Source of the DNA: Lentisphaeria bacterium
GTDB taxonomy: Bacteria; Verrucomicrobiota; Lentisphaeria; Oligosphaerales; Oligosphaeraceae
Assembly (NCBI GenBank): GCA_016287975.1
Contig: JAEEXV010000310.1
Location: 1-6,890 of the forward strand
DNA: 6,890 bases
Reading direction: 5' to 3'
Shown here: in pieces, positions 1 to 6,890 of the stretch
Layout of the letters: each line of letters opens with the position of its first letter
How positions within the stretch are numbered: the first letter of the stretch is position 1
Position numbers and translations under genes: made by a program
Notes under the pieces: generated by a model
Database searches by the model: none
What the model was told of the DNA's origin: nothing
Seen by the model: only the letters and a program-made list of their open reading frames with translations

Positions 1-2694
1 CAGTTTCAGCGTGACCTTGACGCCCGGCTTGGAGGTGAAGTTGCTGACGACCTCGTCCATGATCTGGGACAACTGCACGGCGCCTTGCAGGGAATCCAGT
101 TCCACCGTGCCGTAGAAGTGGCGGTGCCTCGGGACGGCGGGCGCGTCCTTGACGGAGACCTTCGCCGTGGCGGTGGCGGCTCCTGGCGGAGGCGGGGTGG
201 CCGTGCCCTTGGCAGGCGGCGTGGAGGTCTCCGGCTTCGGCGCGTGGGCGGCCTGGTATTCCTCCGCGGTCTCCTGCCGGATCAGCAGCGAGTTGGCATC
301 GGAGCCGATCGGCACGATCTCGTGCGCGTAGTCGAAGCCCAGGTAGAGGTCGCCCTCCTTGCCGAGCGCGTAGCCGAAGAAGCCGCCCTTGGCGACACCG
401 GCGCAGACGGCCTTGAGGAAGACGTCCTCGTTGAGCAGGCGCGGCATCTGGCAGTAGTTGCAGCAGTCCTCCCAGACCTTCAGCATCGGGACATCGGCCT
501 GCCCGTTGTTGAAGTAGGACTTCTGGAGCAGGCTCTTTAGGTGGACAGGCGACCACTGGAGGATCAGGCTCTGGTCCTCGACCATCTGCTTCTCCGCGGC
601 GGAGGCGATGCTCCCCCCGCCGATGCCGAGGCGGCAGGCGTCGAAGGCGACCTCGCGCGGGCCGTTCTGGCGGGGCACCAGCAGATGGCGGTAGCACTCC
701 AGCAGTTCCTGGCGCAGGACCTGCAAGGCGGTCTCCTTCTCATGCTTCGTCTGCTTCACCTGGAAGGTCCCCAGGTCCATGCGGCCGTTCTCGATGTCGG
801 CGACGATTTCGCACCACGCCAGATAGGTGCGGCACTGGTCCACGGCCCGGGTGACGATGTTCATGTCCGGCGCCAGGAATACCAGGCGGTTGCGGCGCAG
901 GCGCGGCTGCTCGCCCCGTCGCTCCAGGATCTCCCGCGCCGCGTCGAAGGCGGGCCTGGGGTTGGCCTTGGAATATGCCTTGCAGAGATCGGCGGGCAGC
1001 ACCACGAGGTGCGGGCCGCAGCCGATGTCGTCGGGGATGTCGGCGTGGGGCGTGAAGACGTGGACGCCCGCGAGGCACTGGCCGTGCCCGCAGAGTTGCG
1101 CGACGATGTCCCGGATGGTTTTCGCCACCTGGGCCGCCTCCATCTTCCCCTTGCGCGACTCCATCTCGCGGCGCAGGTTGGGGCGCGTGTCGAACCAGAA
1201 GCGGTCCATGTCCGCGAAGAGGTAGTGGAGTTTGTCGCGCAGGCGCTTCAGGACGTCCTCATAGATGGAGAGGGACTGGCCCGGCAGCGCGCATCCGAGG
1301 AGGATGCGCTCGGCGGAGATGCCGCGCACACCCTGCGACGAGGTGGAGGGCGCGCTGCCGAGGAAGATGGTGCGCGTGGCGCGGGTGGCGGCGAAGACGC
1401 TGCCGAAGCGGGTGTCGTTGCCGTCGATGCGGGCGGGCGCCGAGCCGGGGCCGTCGATCTCCTTCTCGATGATGGGGTCCCATCTCTGGGGCAGGTAGTG
1501 GGTGCTCTTGATGCGGACGCCCGTGTCCTCCAGCGGTATGGAGCCGGGCATGATCAGCGGGTCCTGGTCGTTGGAGTTCCACAGGCGGTGGATGATGATG
1601 GCCATGTACTGGAGCACGCCGCGCGTCTTCTGGAACTTGTCCAGCGTGGACCAGTCCTCGTAGAGGCGGTCGAAGACCTCGGGGTGGATCGGGTAGGACT
1701 TCTTCATCCGCTCGAAGTAGCCGCCCTCCTGGACCTCTGGCGGCAGTTTGTCCTTGTTCTTGCGGTAGTAGTCGATGAAGGCGCGGCAGGTCTCCTCCAT
1801 GTCCACGGTGTCTCCGATGGAGTCGAAGAGGCGGCGGCGCACGATCTCGAAGGCCTCGTCGGAGGCCACGGGCTTCCAGACGCTCTCCACCCGGCCGAAA
1901 AACTTCTCCAGCGTGACGAGGGCCGTCCGCCCGAAGGTGCCTGCCGCCTCCGTGTCGGATTCGGGGAGCGAGGCCAGGAGGATGGAGCGGGGGACCGCCT
2001 TCACGCTTTCCGTCAGGATCTGGATGAACGAGATGTTGCTGCCGAACTTCCCGGCGGTGAGTTCCTTGGAGTCGTCCAGCTGGCGGAAGAAAGCCACCAG
2101 TTCGTCCAGCAGGATGACGCAGGGGGCGGCCTTCTTCAGCAGTTTCGTGACGATCTCCTTGCCAGGGGCGGTGCCGGCCTTGTCGCTGTCGGCGACCATC
2201 TCGTAGCCCTCGACGCCGAGCAGCTGGTAGGCGAGTTGCCCCCAGATGGTGCGGATACTCAATGCGCCGCGCTTCACCGGCTGGTTGGGGGACATGTCGT
2301 TGCCGTCGATGACCGCCACGTTCGCCTTCGGCAGGGAGGTGATCCCCGCCTCGTCGAGCAGCGCGGGGACGCCCGCGAGCCTGTCGGTGGACACCTTGCG
2401 CGTGGCCAGATGGTAGACCGCAAGGAGCGTGTGGGTCTTGCCGCCGCCAAAGTTGGTCTGCAGCTGGATGACGGGGTCGCCGTCCTTCCCCGTCAGGCGC
2501 TGGGCGACGGAGACCAGCAGCAGCCGCATCCCCTCCGTGATGAAGGTGCGGGCGAAGAACTTCTCCGCGTCGAGGTATTCTGGGGATGCGGTCCCCTGCA
2601 GCACGTTGTACATGTCTGCGGCGAACTCGGACTGCTTCAGCGTGCCCTCCAGGACGTCCGTGTGCGGGCGAGCGATTTGTCTCCAGGGTTTCAT
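1..2694 (-). CDS. DUF499-family P-loop ATPase, anti-phage-associated (3' end cut by window)
   Basis: A large ATPase of the DUF499 family, with 898 codons visible and no stop before the window edge; relatives are about 1,000 residues or more. Walker A is NFGGGKTHT (residues 81-89), the characteristic glycine-rich DUF499 form, and Walker B is [10 protein letters not shown] (193-202, D197 and E198). [11 protein letters not shown] (239-249) and the [17 protein letters not shown] block (from residue 399) also match the family. A Pro/Thr/Ala-rich linker (about 816-849) separates the body from a C-terminal segment (about 859-898, [14 protein letters not shown] to PGVKVTLKL) that is the usual family end, so only some tens of residues are likely missing. 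There is an unusual cysteine cluster, DCCNYC, upstream of the linker. The ATG at 2694 overlaps the stop of the preceding gene as ATGA and has GGGAGG eight bases upstream. DUF499 proteins travel with DUF1156 methylases in defence islands; their precise activity is not settled. Long open frames in other phases here are shadows of this GC-rich gene. Confidence 0.94.
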   Translation of the reverse strand, partial: MKPWRQIARPHTDVLEGTLKQSEFAADMYNVLQGTASPEYLDAEKFFARTFITEGMRLLLVSVAQRLTGKDGDPVIQLQTNFGGGKTHTLLAVYHLATRKVSTDRLAGVPALLDEAGITSLPKANVAVIDGNDMSPNQPVKRGALSIRTIWGQLAYQLLGVEGYEMVADSDKAGTAPGKEIVTKLLKKAAPCVILLDELVAFFRQLDDSKELTAGKFGSNISFIQILTESVKAVPRSILLASLPESDTEAAGTFGRTALVTLEKFFGRVESVWKPVASDEAFEIVRRRLFDSIGDTVDMEETCRAFIDYYRKNKDKLPPEVQEGGYFERMKKSYPIHPEVFDRLYEDWSTLDKFQKTRGVLQYMAIIIHRLWNSNDQDPLIMPGSIPLEDTGVRIKSTHYLPQRWDPIIEKEIDGPGSAPARIDGNDTRFGSVFAATRATRTIFLGSAPSTSSQGVRGISAERILLGCALPGQSLSIYEDVLKRLRDKLHYLFADMDRFWFDTRPNLRREMESRKGKMEAAQVAKTIRDIVAQLCGHGQCLAGVHVFTPHADIPDDIGCGPHLVVLPADLCKAYSKANPRPAFDAAREILERRGEQPRLRRNRLVFLAPDMNIVTRAVDQCRTYLAWCEIVADIENGRMDLGTFQVKQTKHEKETALQVLRQELLECYRHLLVPRQNGPREVAFDACRLGIGGGSIASAAEKQMVEDQSLILQWSPVHLKSLLQKSYFNNGQADVPMLKVWEDCCNYCQMPRLLNEDVFLKAVCAGVAKGGFFGYALGKEGDLYLGFDYAHEIVPIGSDANSLLIRQETAEEYQAAHAPKPETSTPPAKGTATPPPPGAATATAKVSVKDAPAVPRHRHFYGTVELDSLQGAVQLSQIMDEVVSNFTSKPGVKVTLKL

Positions 2695-3245
2695 GACTGT
2701 TTCCTCCCGATTCTGCGAACCGCCCAGTGTGCGGATGGGAAATCGCCGACATTCTCCACCGCGACATGGGTGCAGACGCCATGCAGCAATTCCCGAAGTT
2801 TCGTTTTCATCCGCTTCATCTGGATCTTGCGGTAAGGCTGCTTGACGCTGCGCTTGAACTCCCAATGGAAGACCACGCGATATGCGAAGTCTTGGAAGGA
2901 TGCGTGGAAACTGCGTTCGTCGGCGTCTTCGGATTGCGCGGCCAGCCTGAAGCCAGCGATGGAATCCTTGACTTTCCAGGTCACCATTTCCGCCAGCCCC
3001 TCGCTGTAGGTTCCCTGTCCAGCTCGGCCGCTTCTGGTGATGGTGGTGTAATCCTTGATTTCCGTGAAGAACAGATTGCGGCTGGCTTCATGGGGATAGA
3101 TGAAGTCCACCGCCTTCTTGCCCGCCTTCTGCCATTGCCCGACATGGGACGGCCATTGCTCATAGCGGGTGGCGCCAGGGGACTCCCCAAAGTCGAATGC
3201 CAATCTCTTTTCCCGAAACGGGTTCTCCCTGAACGGAGCCAGCAT
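2691..3245 (-). CDS. Small protein with PD-(D/E)XK nuclease-like motif, family not recognised
   Basis: A complete 184-aa protein. I do not recognise the family by name. Residues 45-66 contain AVDFIYPHE and then LFFTEIKDY, giving D47, a 14-residue gap, then E62-I63-K64. This is the spacing and strand context of the PD-(D/E)XK restriction-endonuclease fold, in which the acidic residues bind metal and the lysine is catalytic. A possible extra helix-1 glutamate is E29. After the motif come an amphipathic helix (about 80-98), a strand ([11 protein letters not shown]), a very basic stretch (about 130-152, [19 protein letters not shown]) that could contact nucleic acid, and two short strands, which is consistent with that fold. 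It follows the ATPase by one base and overlaps the DUF499 start by four, so the three are probably made together. It does not resemble the DUF3780 proteins often found at this place in related loci. That it is a gene is sure; the nuclease activity is inferred from the motif alone. Confidence 0.8.
   Translation of the reverse strand: MLAPFRENPFREKRLAFDFGESPGATRYEQWPSHVGQWQKAGKKAVDFIYPHEASRNLFFTEIKDYTTITRSGRAGQGTYSEGLAEMVTWKVKDSIAGFRLAAQSEDADERSFHASFQDFAYRVVFHWEFKRSVKQPYRKIQMKRMKTKLRELLHGVCTHVAVENVGDFPSAHWAVRRIGRKQS
2703..2708 (-). promoter_or_regulatory. Shine-Dalgarno site of the DUF499 gene
   Basis: The coding strand reads GGGAGGAAACAGTCATGA. GGGAGG lies eight bases before the ATG at 2694 and inside the end of the nuclease-like gene. 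The ATGA overlap joins the stop of that gene to the start of DUF499, which decides the start and suggests termination-reinitiation coupling. Confidence 0.85.
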
Positions 3246-3246
3246 C

Positions 3247-4386
3247 TCAGACTTCCTCCATATATCGGTCGGACTGCTTCATTTCCTCATCGAGCAAGAG
3301 GACATTCTTCAGGGCGGAGAAGGTGCTTCCCTGCCGAGGCGCCTTGCCTTTTTGCAGGTTGAAGAACTGGACACCGTCCTGGATCTTCTGGCGTGCCAGA
3401 AGGATCTCCAGTTCATTGACCAGGAAGAGGCTGTGCGTGGTAAGGAACACTTGGACGCCGAGTTTGGACAATTCGACGATGACGCTTGCAATGAGTTGGA
3501 TCAGCCGTGGATTCAGATTGGCTTCGGGCTCGTCCCACAGCAGGACCGCGCCTTCGCGGAGGCTGCCGTCCTGGATCAGCTGAAGGAGCATGCCGAGTTT
3601 CCGCCAGCCCTCGGCGATCATGTCGATTTCCCAGCTGAGACCCGCTGGCATGTCCTTGCCGTGGTAGTAGAACTTCTCGTTTTTCAAGAAGACGGTGCCG
3701 TGGATCGCCGTTTCCAGGGACGCGATGATGTCCTGTAGCATCGCCGACTTCCCGTTCTTCGGGGGGAGGCCGAGTTTTCCAATCGTGTCGTCATAGGTGG
3801 AATCGTAGGGCAGGATGAACTCGCGCCGCAACGCCAGGTAGTGCGGGAAGATGGTCAGCAGTTCACGGGACGGGAAAAAGACGCATTTCGGCAAGGTGTC
3901 CACTGGATAGGGCTTTCCCTGCTCCGACTCCATATTTGTAAATGTAGCATTTTCAATGGAAAAACTCATTTCGCAATTACAGGAATGACGGCCATCGGAT
4001 ATTCTCATTTGAAAGGATGCCCTGATGGCATCCAGAAAGAGTTTTTTCAGGGTTTCTGGCTGGCTAAGTTCAGCAAAAGAACCCGTGACTTTTTTATTCC
4101 TTGGAACGCTGTCCCAGTTCAGCAAGTCCCCGATTTCCGACACATTGAACACCGAATAAAAGGACTTCAGATTCTCCAGGGCAGATGGAGTGTAGTAGTT
4201 ATGCTTAAACTGCGAAATGTTTTTTTTCCGTAATTCATGCAGGATGTTGCTCATGGCATACAGCCCCTTCAGGATATGCGTTTTTCCCGAACCGTTCTCC
4301 CCGACAAAGACATTCAGGTTCGCGCCGAACTGGAAACGGGCCTTCTTGAATACCGTGAAGTTAGACAATTCCAATACCTGAATCAT
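3247..4386 (-). CDS. AAA ATPase, ABC/OLD-like (AAA_15/AAA_21 type), putative defence ATPase
   Basis: A complete 379-aa soluble ATPase. Walker A is GENGSGKT (residues 29-36), following the N-terminal strand pair usual for SMC/RecF/OLD-like ATPases (LELSNFTVFKKARFQF). A degenerate ABC signature lies at AEGWRKLG (258-265), Walker B at VLLWDEPEA (281-289, D285 and E286), the D-loop at NLNP (290-293), and the switch histidine is H318 in TTHS. Residues 43-152 are a poorly recognisable helical insert encoded by AT-rich DNA. There is no TOPRIM or HNH domain, so any nuclease activity must come from a partner, most obviously the next gene, one base away. ATPases of this class act as the sensor or motor in PARIS, Septu and OLD/Gabija-type defences; membership of any of these is not shown. 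The ATG at 4386 is supported by AGGAGG seven bases upstream. The ATPase call is sure; the role is inferred. Confidence 0.93.
   Translation of the reverse strand: MIQVLELSNFTVFKKARFQFGANLNVFVGENGSGKTHILKGLYAMSNILHELRKKNISQFKHNYYTPSALENLKSFYSVFNVSEIGDLLNWDSVPRNKKVTGSFAELSQPETLKKLFLDAIRASFQMRISDGRHSCNCEMSFSIENATFTNMESEQGKPYPVDTLPKCVFFPSRELLTIFPHYLALRREFILPYDSTYDDTIGKLGLPPKNGKSAMLQDIIASLETAIHGTVFLKNEKFYYHGKDMPAGLSWEIDMIAEGWRKLGMLLQLIQDGSLREGAVLLWDEPEANLNPRLIQLIASVIVELSKLGVQVFLTTHSLFLVNELEILLARQKIQDGVQFFNLQKGKAPRQGSTFSALKNVLLLDEEMKQSDRYMEEV
3255..3259 (-). promoter_or_regulatory. Shine-Dalgarno site of the PD-(D/E)XK-like gene
   Basis: The coding strand reads GGAGGAAGTCTGAGATG. GGAGG lies inside the last codons of the ATPase gene, nine bases before the ATG at 3245. 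The ATPase stop TGA and the next ATG are separated by one base, so the two genes are expected to be translationally coupled. Confidence 0.8.
4220..4227 (-). repeat. Run of eight A on the coding strand in the ATPase gene
   Basis: Eight consecutive T on the plus strand give eight A in the ATPase coding strand, encoding the Lys-Lys-Asn of ELRKKNISQF about 20 residues after Walker A. It is the longest single-base run noticed in the window. Such a run can cause polymerase slippage, and a one-base change would truncate the ATPase early. No evidence of actual variation is available from one sequence. Confidence 0.6.
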
Positions 4387-4393
4387 CGCGGTT

Positions 4394-4399
4394 CCTCCT
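4394..4399 (-). promoter_or_regulatory. Shine-Dalgarno site of the AAA ATPase gene
   Basis: The coding strand reads TAGGAGGAACCGCGATG. AGGAGG overlaps the TAG stop of the methyltransferase gene (4398..4400) and lies seven bases from the ATG at 4386. It fixes that start and indicates that ribosomes finishing the methylase can feed the ATPase. Confidence 0.85.
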
Positions 4400-6890
4400 A
4401 CAACAGTTCCATCTGCTCGGGCTTTGTTTTACTATAATCCTTGCTGGCGGCGACGATGGCGTGCCAGCTGGTCATCAGTTCGTTGTAGTGGCGGGCGTCC
4501 TCGGCGTAGCCCCTGCGCTCGCAGATGGTGTAGAGGAAGTACGCCAGCTGCCGAATGTCCTCGCCGGATTCCGGCATCCGGGCGAGCAGTTGCCCTGCGG
4601 CCGCCTCGCCGCCGGTTTCCAGGGCGCGGACCATGTGGTGCAGGGATTTCCACGTGGGGGCGTTCTTGTCCTTGGCGGGGGCGAAGTCTTCCGGATAGTC
4701 GTTCCAGTTCAACAACTGCACCTTGCCGCCCGCCGCCAGCAGGACGCCGGAGGCCTTGACTCGCTCGACGCTGGTGCCCTTCGCGCGGGCCAGGACATCC
4801 GCGACGCCGTAGGCGTTCTCGCCCCAGCCGTTCTCCTGGAACCAGTCGTTGCAGAAGAGCGTCTCCGCGTCGAAGCCCGTGCCTTCTGGGTTCAGGCAGT
4901 CGGTGATCTGCCGGTTGATCTCGATCATCGCCTCGTGGACGGTCATCGCGGATCCGTCCGCGTTCAAGACCGCCTTGTACTTCGAGTAGATCTCCATGCC
5001 GGGGCCGATCGCCGCCTGCGCCAGGTCCACGGGCGCGATCGGCGAACTCGTCCCGTCCTTTCCCATCATCGCCCGCAGCGCAGTCGGCATCGCCTCCCGC
5101 AACTCGTTCAGGAACTCACGACGACCAATTTCCTCCGCATCCTCCGCGCGGCGGCGGCAGACCAACACGATGGAGGAGGCAAGGGCATTGGAGGACATGC
5201 CCCGCATGCGATATTCTTGCTCACTTCGCATCGGCCAGGTGCCCGTAATCTCGAAGCCCGCCTTTAGCACAGCGTCGAGGAAGGTCTCCCAGCCCGTGTT
5301 GGATGTGCCGACATCATCGGTGTCCGAGGACTTGAAGGCGTAGTAGATGGTGACGGGGAAGGCGGGATGCGCCTGCACCGCGAGATTGTGCATCGCCCCC
5401 GTCATGCCATCCAAGAAAAATGTATCGGCGGCTTCCTTGCCGCCACGTCTGTATGGTGCTGCAATCAACTCCTCTGCCTTCGGCACCGCCATCGTCGCAA
5501 ACAATTCGGGATAGATGTCCCGCAAGGACCGCCGCATCCACACGTAGAAGAAGTCCGACAAGTCCGCATAGCCCACATTGTCATAATAGGGAGGATCGGT
5601 GGAAATTACCTTGTTTGTCGATATCATTTGTTCCTGTGCTGGACTCTGGAGTGTTTTCCCACAAACTAAACTATTTGATAATGTGAGTAAACATTTTCCT
5701 TGGTAATCACAATTAGTAAAGAAACCTCCTACAACATTTTCAACTACATTGGCTTCTCCATAATCCCAAACCATAGGAATTGCTTGGCGACCGAATGTAG
5801 TCATTATTTTTTCATTTGAGCAATTCCAACGACAACATATACTATTGAAATCCGCTGTCCTGTCCACCGCAAATGCGAGATACACAGCGATGGCGTCCCC
5901 GTATGCGGTCGCACCATTGCCGCCGTCGCGCAACCGAATGTCGTCATCCACCATGTCTGCGGCCTTCGCGTCGGAGATGGCCTTCGCGCGCGCCTCCTGC
6001 ACCAGGTTGGAGAAGGTGTCGAGGGCCAGCAACTGGCGCGGGGTGAAGAGGTCGCCGTACGTGGGCATTCCGTAGTCGGGCGGGGTAAATGCCCGCCGGT
6101 CTTCGGAAATGGGGGTGGAAGGGCGGAAAGAAATCTGTGATGCATTGATGTCAGGGCAGGTATCCTCCATCGGCGAGAGATAGACGCGTCCCTTGGGACT
6201 GTCGCAGACGATGGCCAGCATGCGCACGCCGCCGCGTTGGTGGAGCAGTTCCGACTTGACATACGACTTGTCCATCGGAGAATTGGTCATCAGGCACTTG
6301 AATGTCGCCTTGGTGCCCAGTTTCGTCCCGCTTTCGGCGTCTTTGGGCGGTTTCCCGACCTTGACGACAAAGTGGTAATGCCTGCCTTCGATGACGGGCT
6401 GGACGTATGCCTCGTGGCCAGCCTTCTTGGAGAGGACGAAGGTGGATGCGAGGGGGACGTCCACGTCGGAGAAGTCTGGGTTAGGGGACTTGACGGTGCG
6501 GACCCAGAGCCAGGCGATGACGGTCAGTTTCCTGCCCTGGTATCCGGCGAGGTCGGGGCGTTCCCTGACCATCTCGGCGGTGATTTCAACCTGCGGGTAG
6601 AGGTGGCCAATTCGTTTCTTCGCCTCCTCGCGCATCCAGTGGCCGTAGCATCGCACGTCCTCGGCGAGGCCCTCCGCGCCGTGCCATTGCTTCGTGGAGA
6701 TCAAGGGCGGTTCATCCTTTGGGATCGGCCCGACGGGTTTGCGGTCCGCGAATCGCGGCGGGATCTCGATCATCGCCTTGTTGATCATCACGGCGACGGG
6801 GTTGAGGTCGGAGGCGTGGCTCTCCAGCCCCAGGCGCTGAGCCTCCAGCGGAATGGCGCCGCCGCCCGCAAAGGGGTCGTGGAAGGCGGG
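4398..6890 (-). CDS. DUF1156-family DNA methyltransferase, anti-phage-associated type (5' end cut by window)
   Basis: Likely transfers a methyl group from SAM to an exocyclic amino group of adenine or cytosine in DNA. The open frame runs in from the window edge, giving 830 residues; a GTG at 6791 is internal, because the 33 codons upstream of it encode the SAM-binding motif DPFAGGGAIPLEA (residues 5-17 of the visible part) and the family block ASDLNPVAVMINKA just after it. The catalytic motif IV, DPPYYDN, starts at residue 432 (5586..5597 encode DPPY) and is followed by the typical FFYVWMRRSL. Between them lie other family blocks: VPLASTF.LSKK, RVYLSP, FTPRQLLAL and FGRQAIPMVWDYGEAN. The motif order I, long insert, IV suggests an alpha-like arrangement. 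The cysteine of the CPNP.C element common in relatives is serine here (TVKSPNP). The DUF1156 segment proper, roughly the first 100 residues, is probably outside the window. First visible gene of the operon. The methylase call is firm; the target base and site are unknown. Confidence 0.95.
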   Translation of the reverse strand, partial: PAFHDPFAGGGAIPLEAQRLGLESHASDLNPVAVMINKAMIEIPPRFADRKPVGPIPKDEPPLISTKQWHGAEGLAEDVRCYGHWMREEAKKRIGHLYPQVEITAEMVRERPDLAGYQGRKLTVIAWLWVRTVKSPNPDFSDVDVPLASTFVLSKKAGHEAYVQPVIEGRHYHFVVKVGKPPKDAESGTKLGTKATFKCLMTNSPMDKSYVKSELLHQRGGVRMLAIVCDSPKGRVYLSPMEDTCPDINASQISFRPSTPISEDRRAFTPPDYGMPTYGDLFTPRQLLALDTFSNLVQEARAKAISDAKAADMVDDDIRLRDGGNGATAYGDAIAVYLAFAVDRTADFNSICCRWNCSNEKIMTTFGRQAIPMVWDYGEANVVENVVGGFFTNCDYQGKCLLTLSNSLVCGKTLQSPAQEQMISTNKVISTDPPYYDNVGYADLSDFFYVWMRRSLRDIYPELFATMAVPKAEELIAAPYRRGGKEAADTFFLDGMTGAMHNLAVQAHPAFPVTIYYAFKSSDTDDVGTSNTGWETFLDAVLKAGFEITGTWPMRSEQEYRMRGMSSNALASSIVLVCRRRAEDAEEIGRREFLNELREAMPTALRAMMGKDGTSSPIAPVDLAQAAIGPGMEIYSKYKAVLNADGSAMTVHEAMIEINRQITDCLNPEGTGFDAETLFCNDWFQENGWGENAYGVADVLARAKGTSVERVKASGVLLAAGGKVQLLNWNDYPEDFAPAKDKNAPTWKSLHHMVRALETGGEAAAGQLLARMPESGEDIRQLAYFLYTICERRGYAEDARHYNELMTSWHAIVAASKDYSKTKPEQMELL
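5581..5850. other. AT-rich patch inside the methyltransferase gene
   Basis: By direct count 5641..5840 contains 71 G or C in 200 bases (35.5%), against 39 of 60 (65%) in 5881..5940 on one side and 35 of 60 (58%) in 5521..5580 on the other. The reading frame is intact throughout. The patch encodes residues about 347-437 of the visible protein, from the FGRQAIPMVWDYGEAN block through the catalytic DPPY. Codons ending in A or T, including ATA and TTA, are frequent here and scarce in the flanks. It may be a recombined segment from an AT-richer relative; this is inference. Confidence 0.75.

Noticed and set aside
1259..2782. A 507-codon open frame on the minus strand in another phase
   Set aside because: The translation is Arg/Pro/His-rich low-information sequence and overlaps the true DUF499 frame on the same strand; it also crosses the end of the nuclease-like gene.
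541..2835. A 764-codon open frame on the plus strand
   Set aside because: It lies antisense to the DUF499 gene, which has Walker motifs and family blocks in its own frame. The plus-strand translation has no recognisable domain and a biased Leu/Val/Gly/Asp/Arg composition typical of a shadow in GC-rich DNA.
2691..3245. The 184-aa protein as a DUF3780 member
   Set aside because: Size and position fit, but the sequence does not resemble what I know of DUF3780 and instead carries a D-x14-ExK motif.
4237..4437. Small plus-strand open frame spanning the methylase-ATPase junction
   Set aside because: It is antisense to both genes, has no ribosome site and no recognisable protein features.
5725..5730. 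Internal AGGAGG in the methylase as a ribosome site for a nested gene
   Set aside because: No ATG, GTG or TTG with a meaningful frame follows at suitable distance; the bases simply encode the Gly-Gly of VVGGFF.
5580..5850. Internal promoter in the AT-rich patch of the methylase
   Set aside because: The best -35/-10 pair with 17-base spacing (TTGGAA and TAATGA) matches the -10 consensus poorly, and AT-richness alone gives such matches.
6789..6791. GTG as the start codon of the methyltransferase
   Set aside because: The frame stays open to the window edge, and the upstream 33 codons encode the conserved SAM-binding motif, so the real start is outside the window.

Overview
The window is entirely coding. 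It holds four tandem genes on the minus strand, two of them cut by the window ends. Reading in transcription order (right to left), they are: (1) a DUF1156-type adenine/cytosine-N4 DNA methyltransferase (4398..6890, N-terminus outside the window); (2) an ABC/OLD-like AAA ATPase of 379 aa (3247..4386); (3) a 184-aa protein with a D-x14-ExK motif of the PD-(D/E)XK nuclease type (2691..3245); (4) a DUF499-family P-loop ATPase (1..2694, C-terminus outside the window).

The genes are packed as one operon. The gaps are 11 nt, 1 nt and a 4-nt ATGA overlap, and each internal start has a strong Shine-Dalgarno sequence (AGGAGG, GGAGG, GGGAGG) 7-9 nt upstream. No promoter, terminator, RNA gene, insertion sequence, CRISPR array or stretch of non-coding DNA was found.

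DUF1156 methylases and DUF499 ATPases are known to occur together in restriction-modification-like anti-phage islands, often with a DUF3780 protein and a HerA-type helicase. Here the two genes between the methylase and DUF499 are instead an ATPase and a candidate nuclease. The likely reading is a methylation-linked phage-defence cassette. In it the methylase marks self DNA, DUF499 is a large ATPase of the core, and the ATPase-nuclease pair is an accessory or alternative effector. The functional roles are inference; the gene order, frames and motifs are read from the sequence.

The source is a bacterium (or less likely an archaeon) of fairly high GC with strong Shine-Dalgarno use. DUF499 and most of the methylase are GC-rich and use GC-ending codons. 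Two patches are clearly AT-richer: one of about 270 bp inside the methylase that includes its catalytic DPPY motif, and the N-terminal third of the AAA ATPase. This mosaic composition fits a horizontally moving defence locus. I cannot place the organism in a phylum from this sequence.
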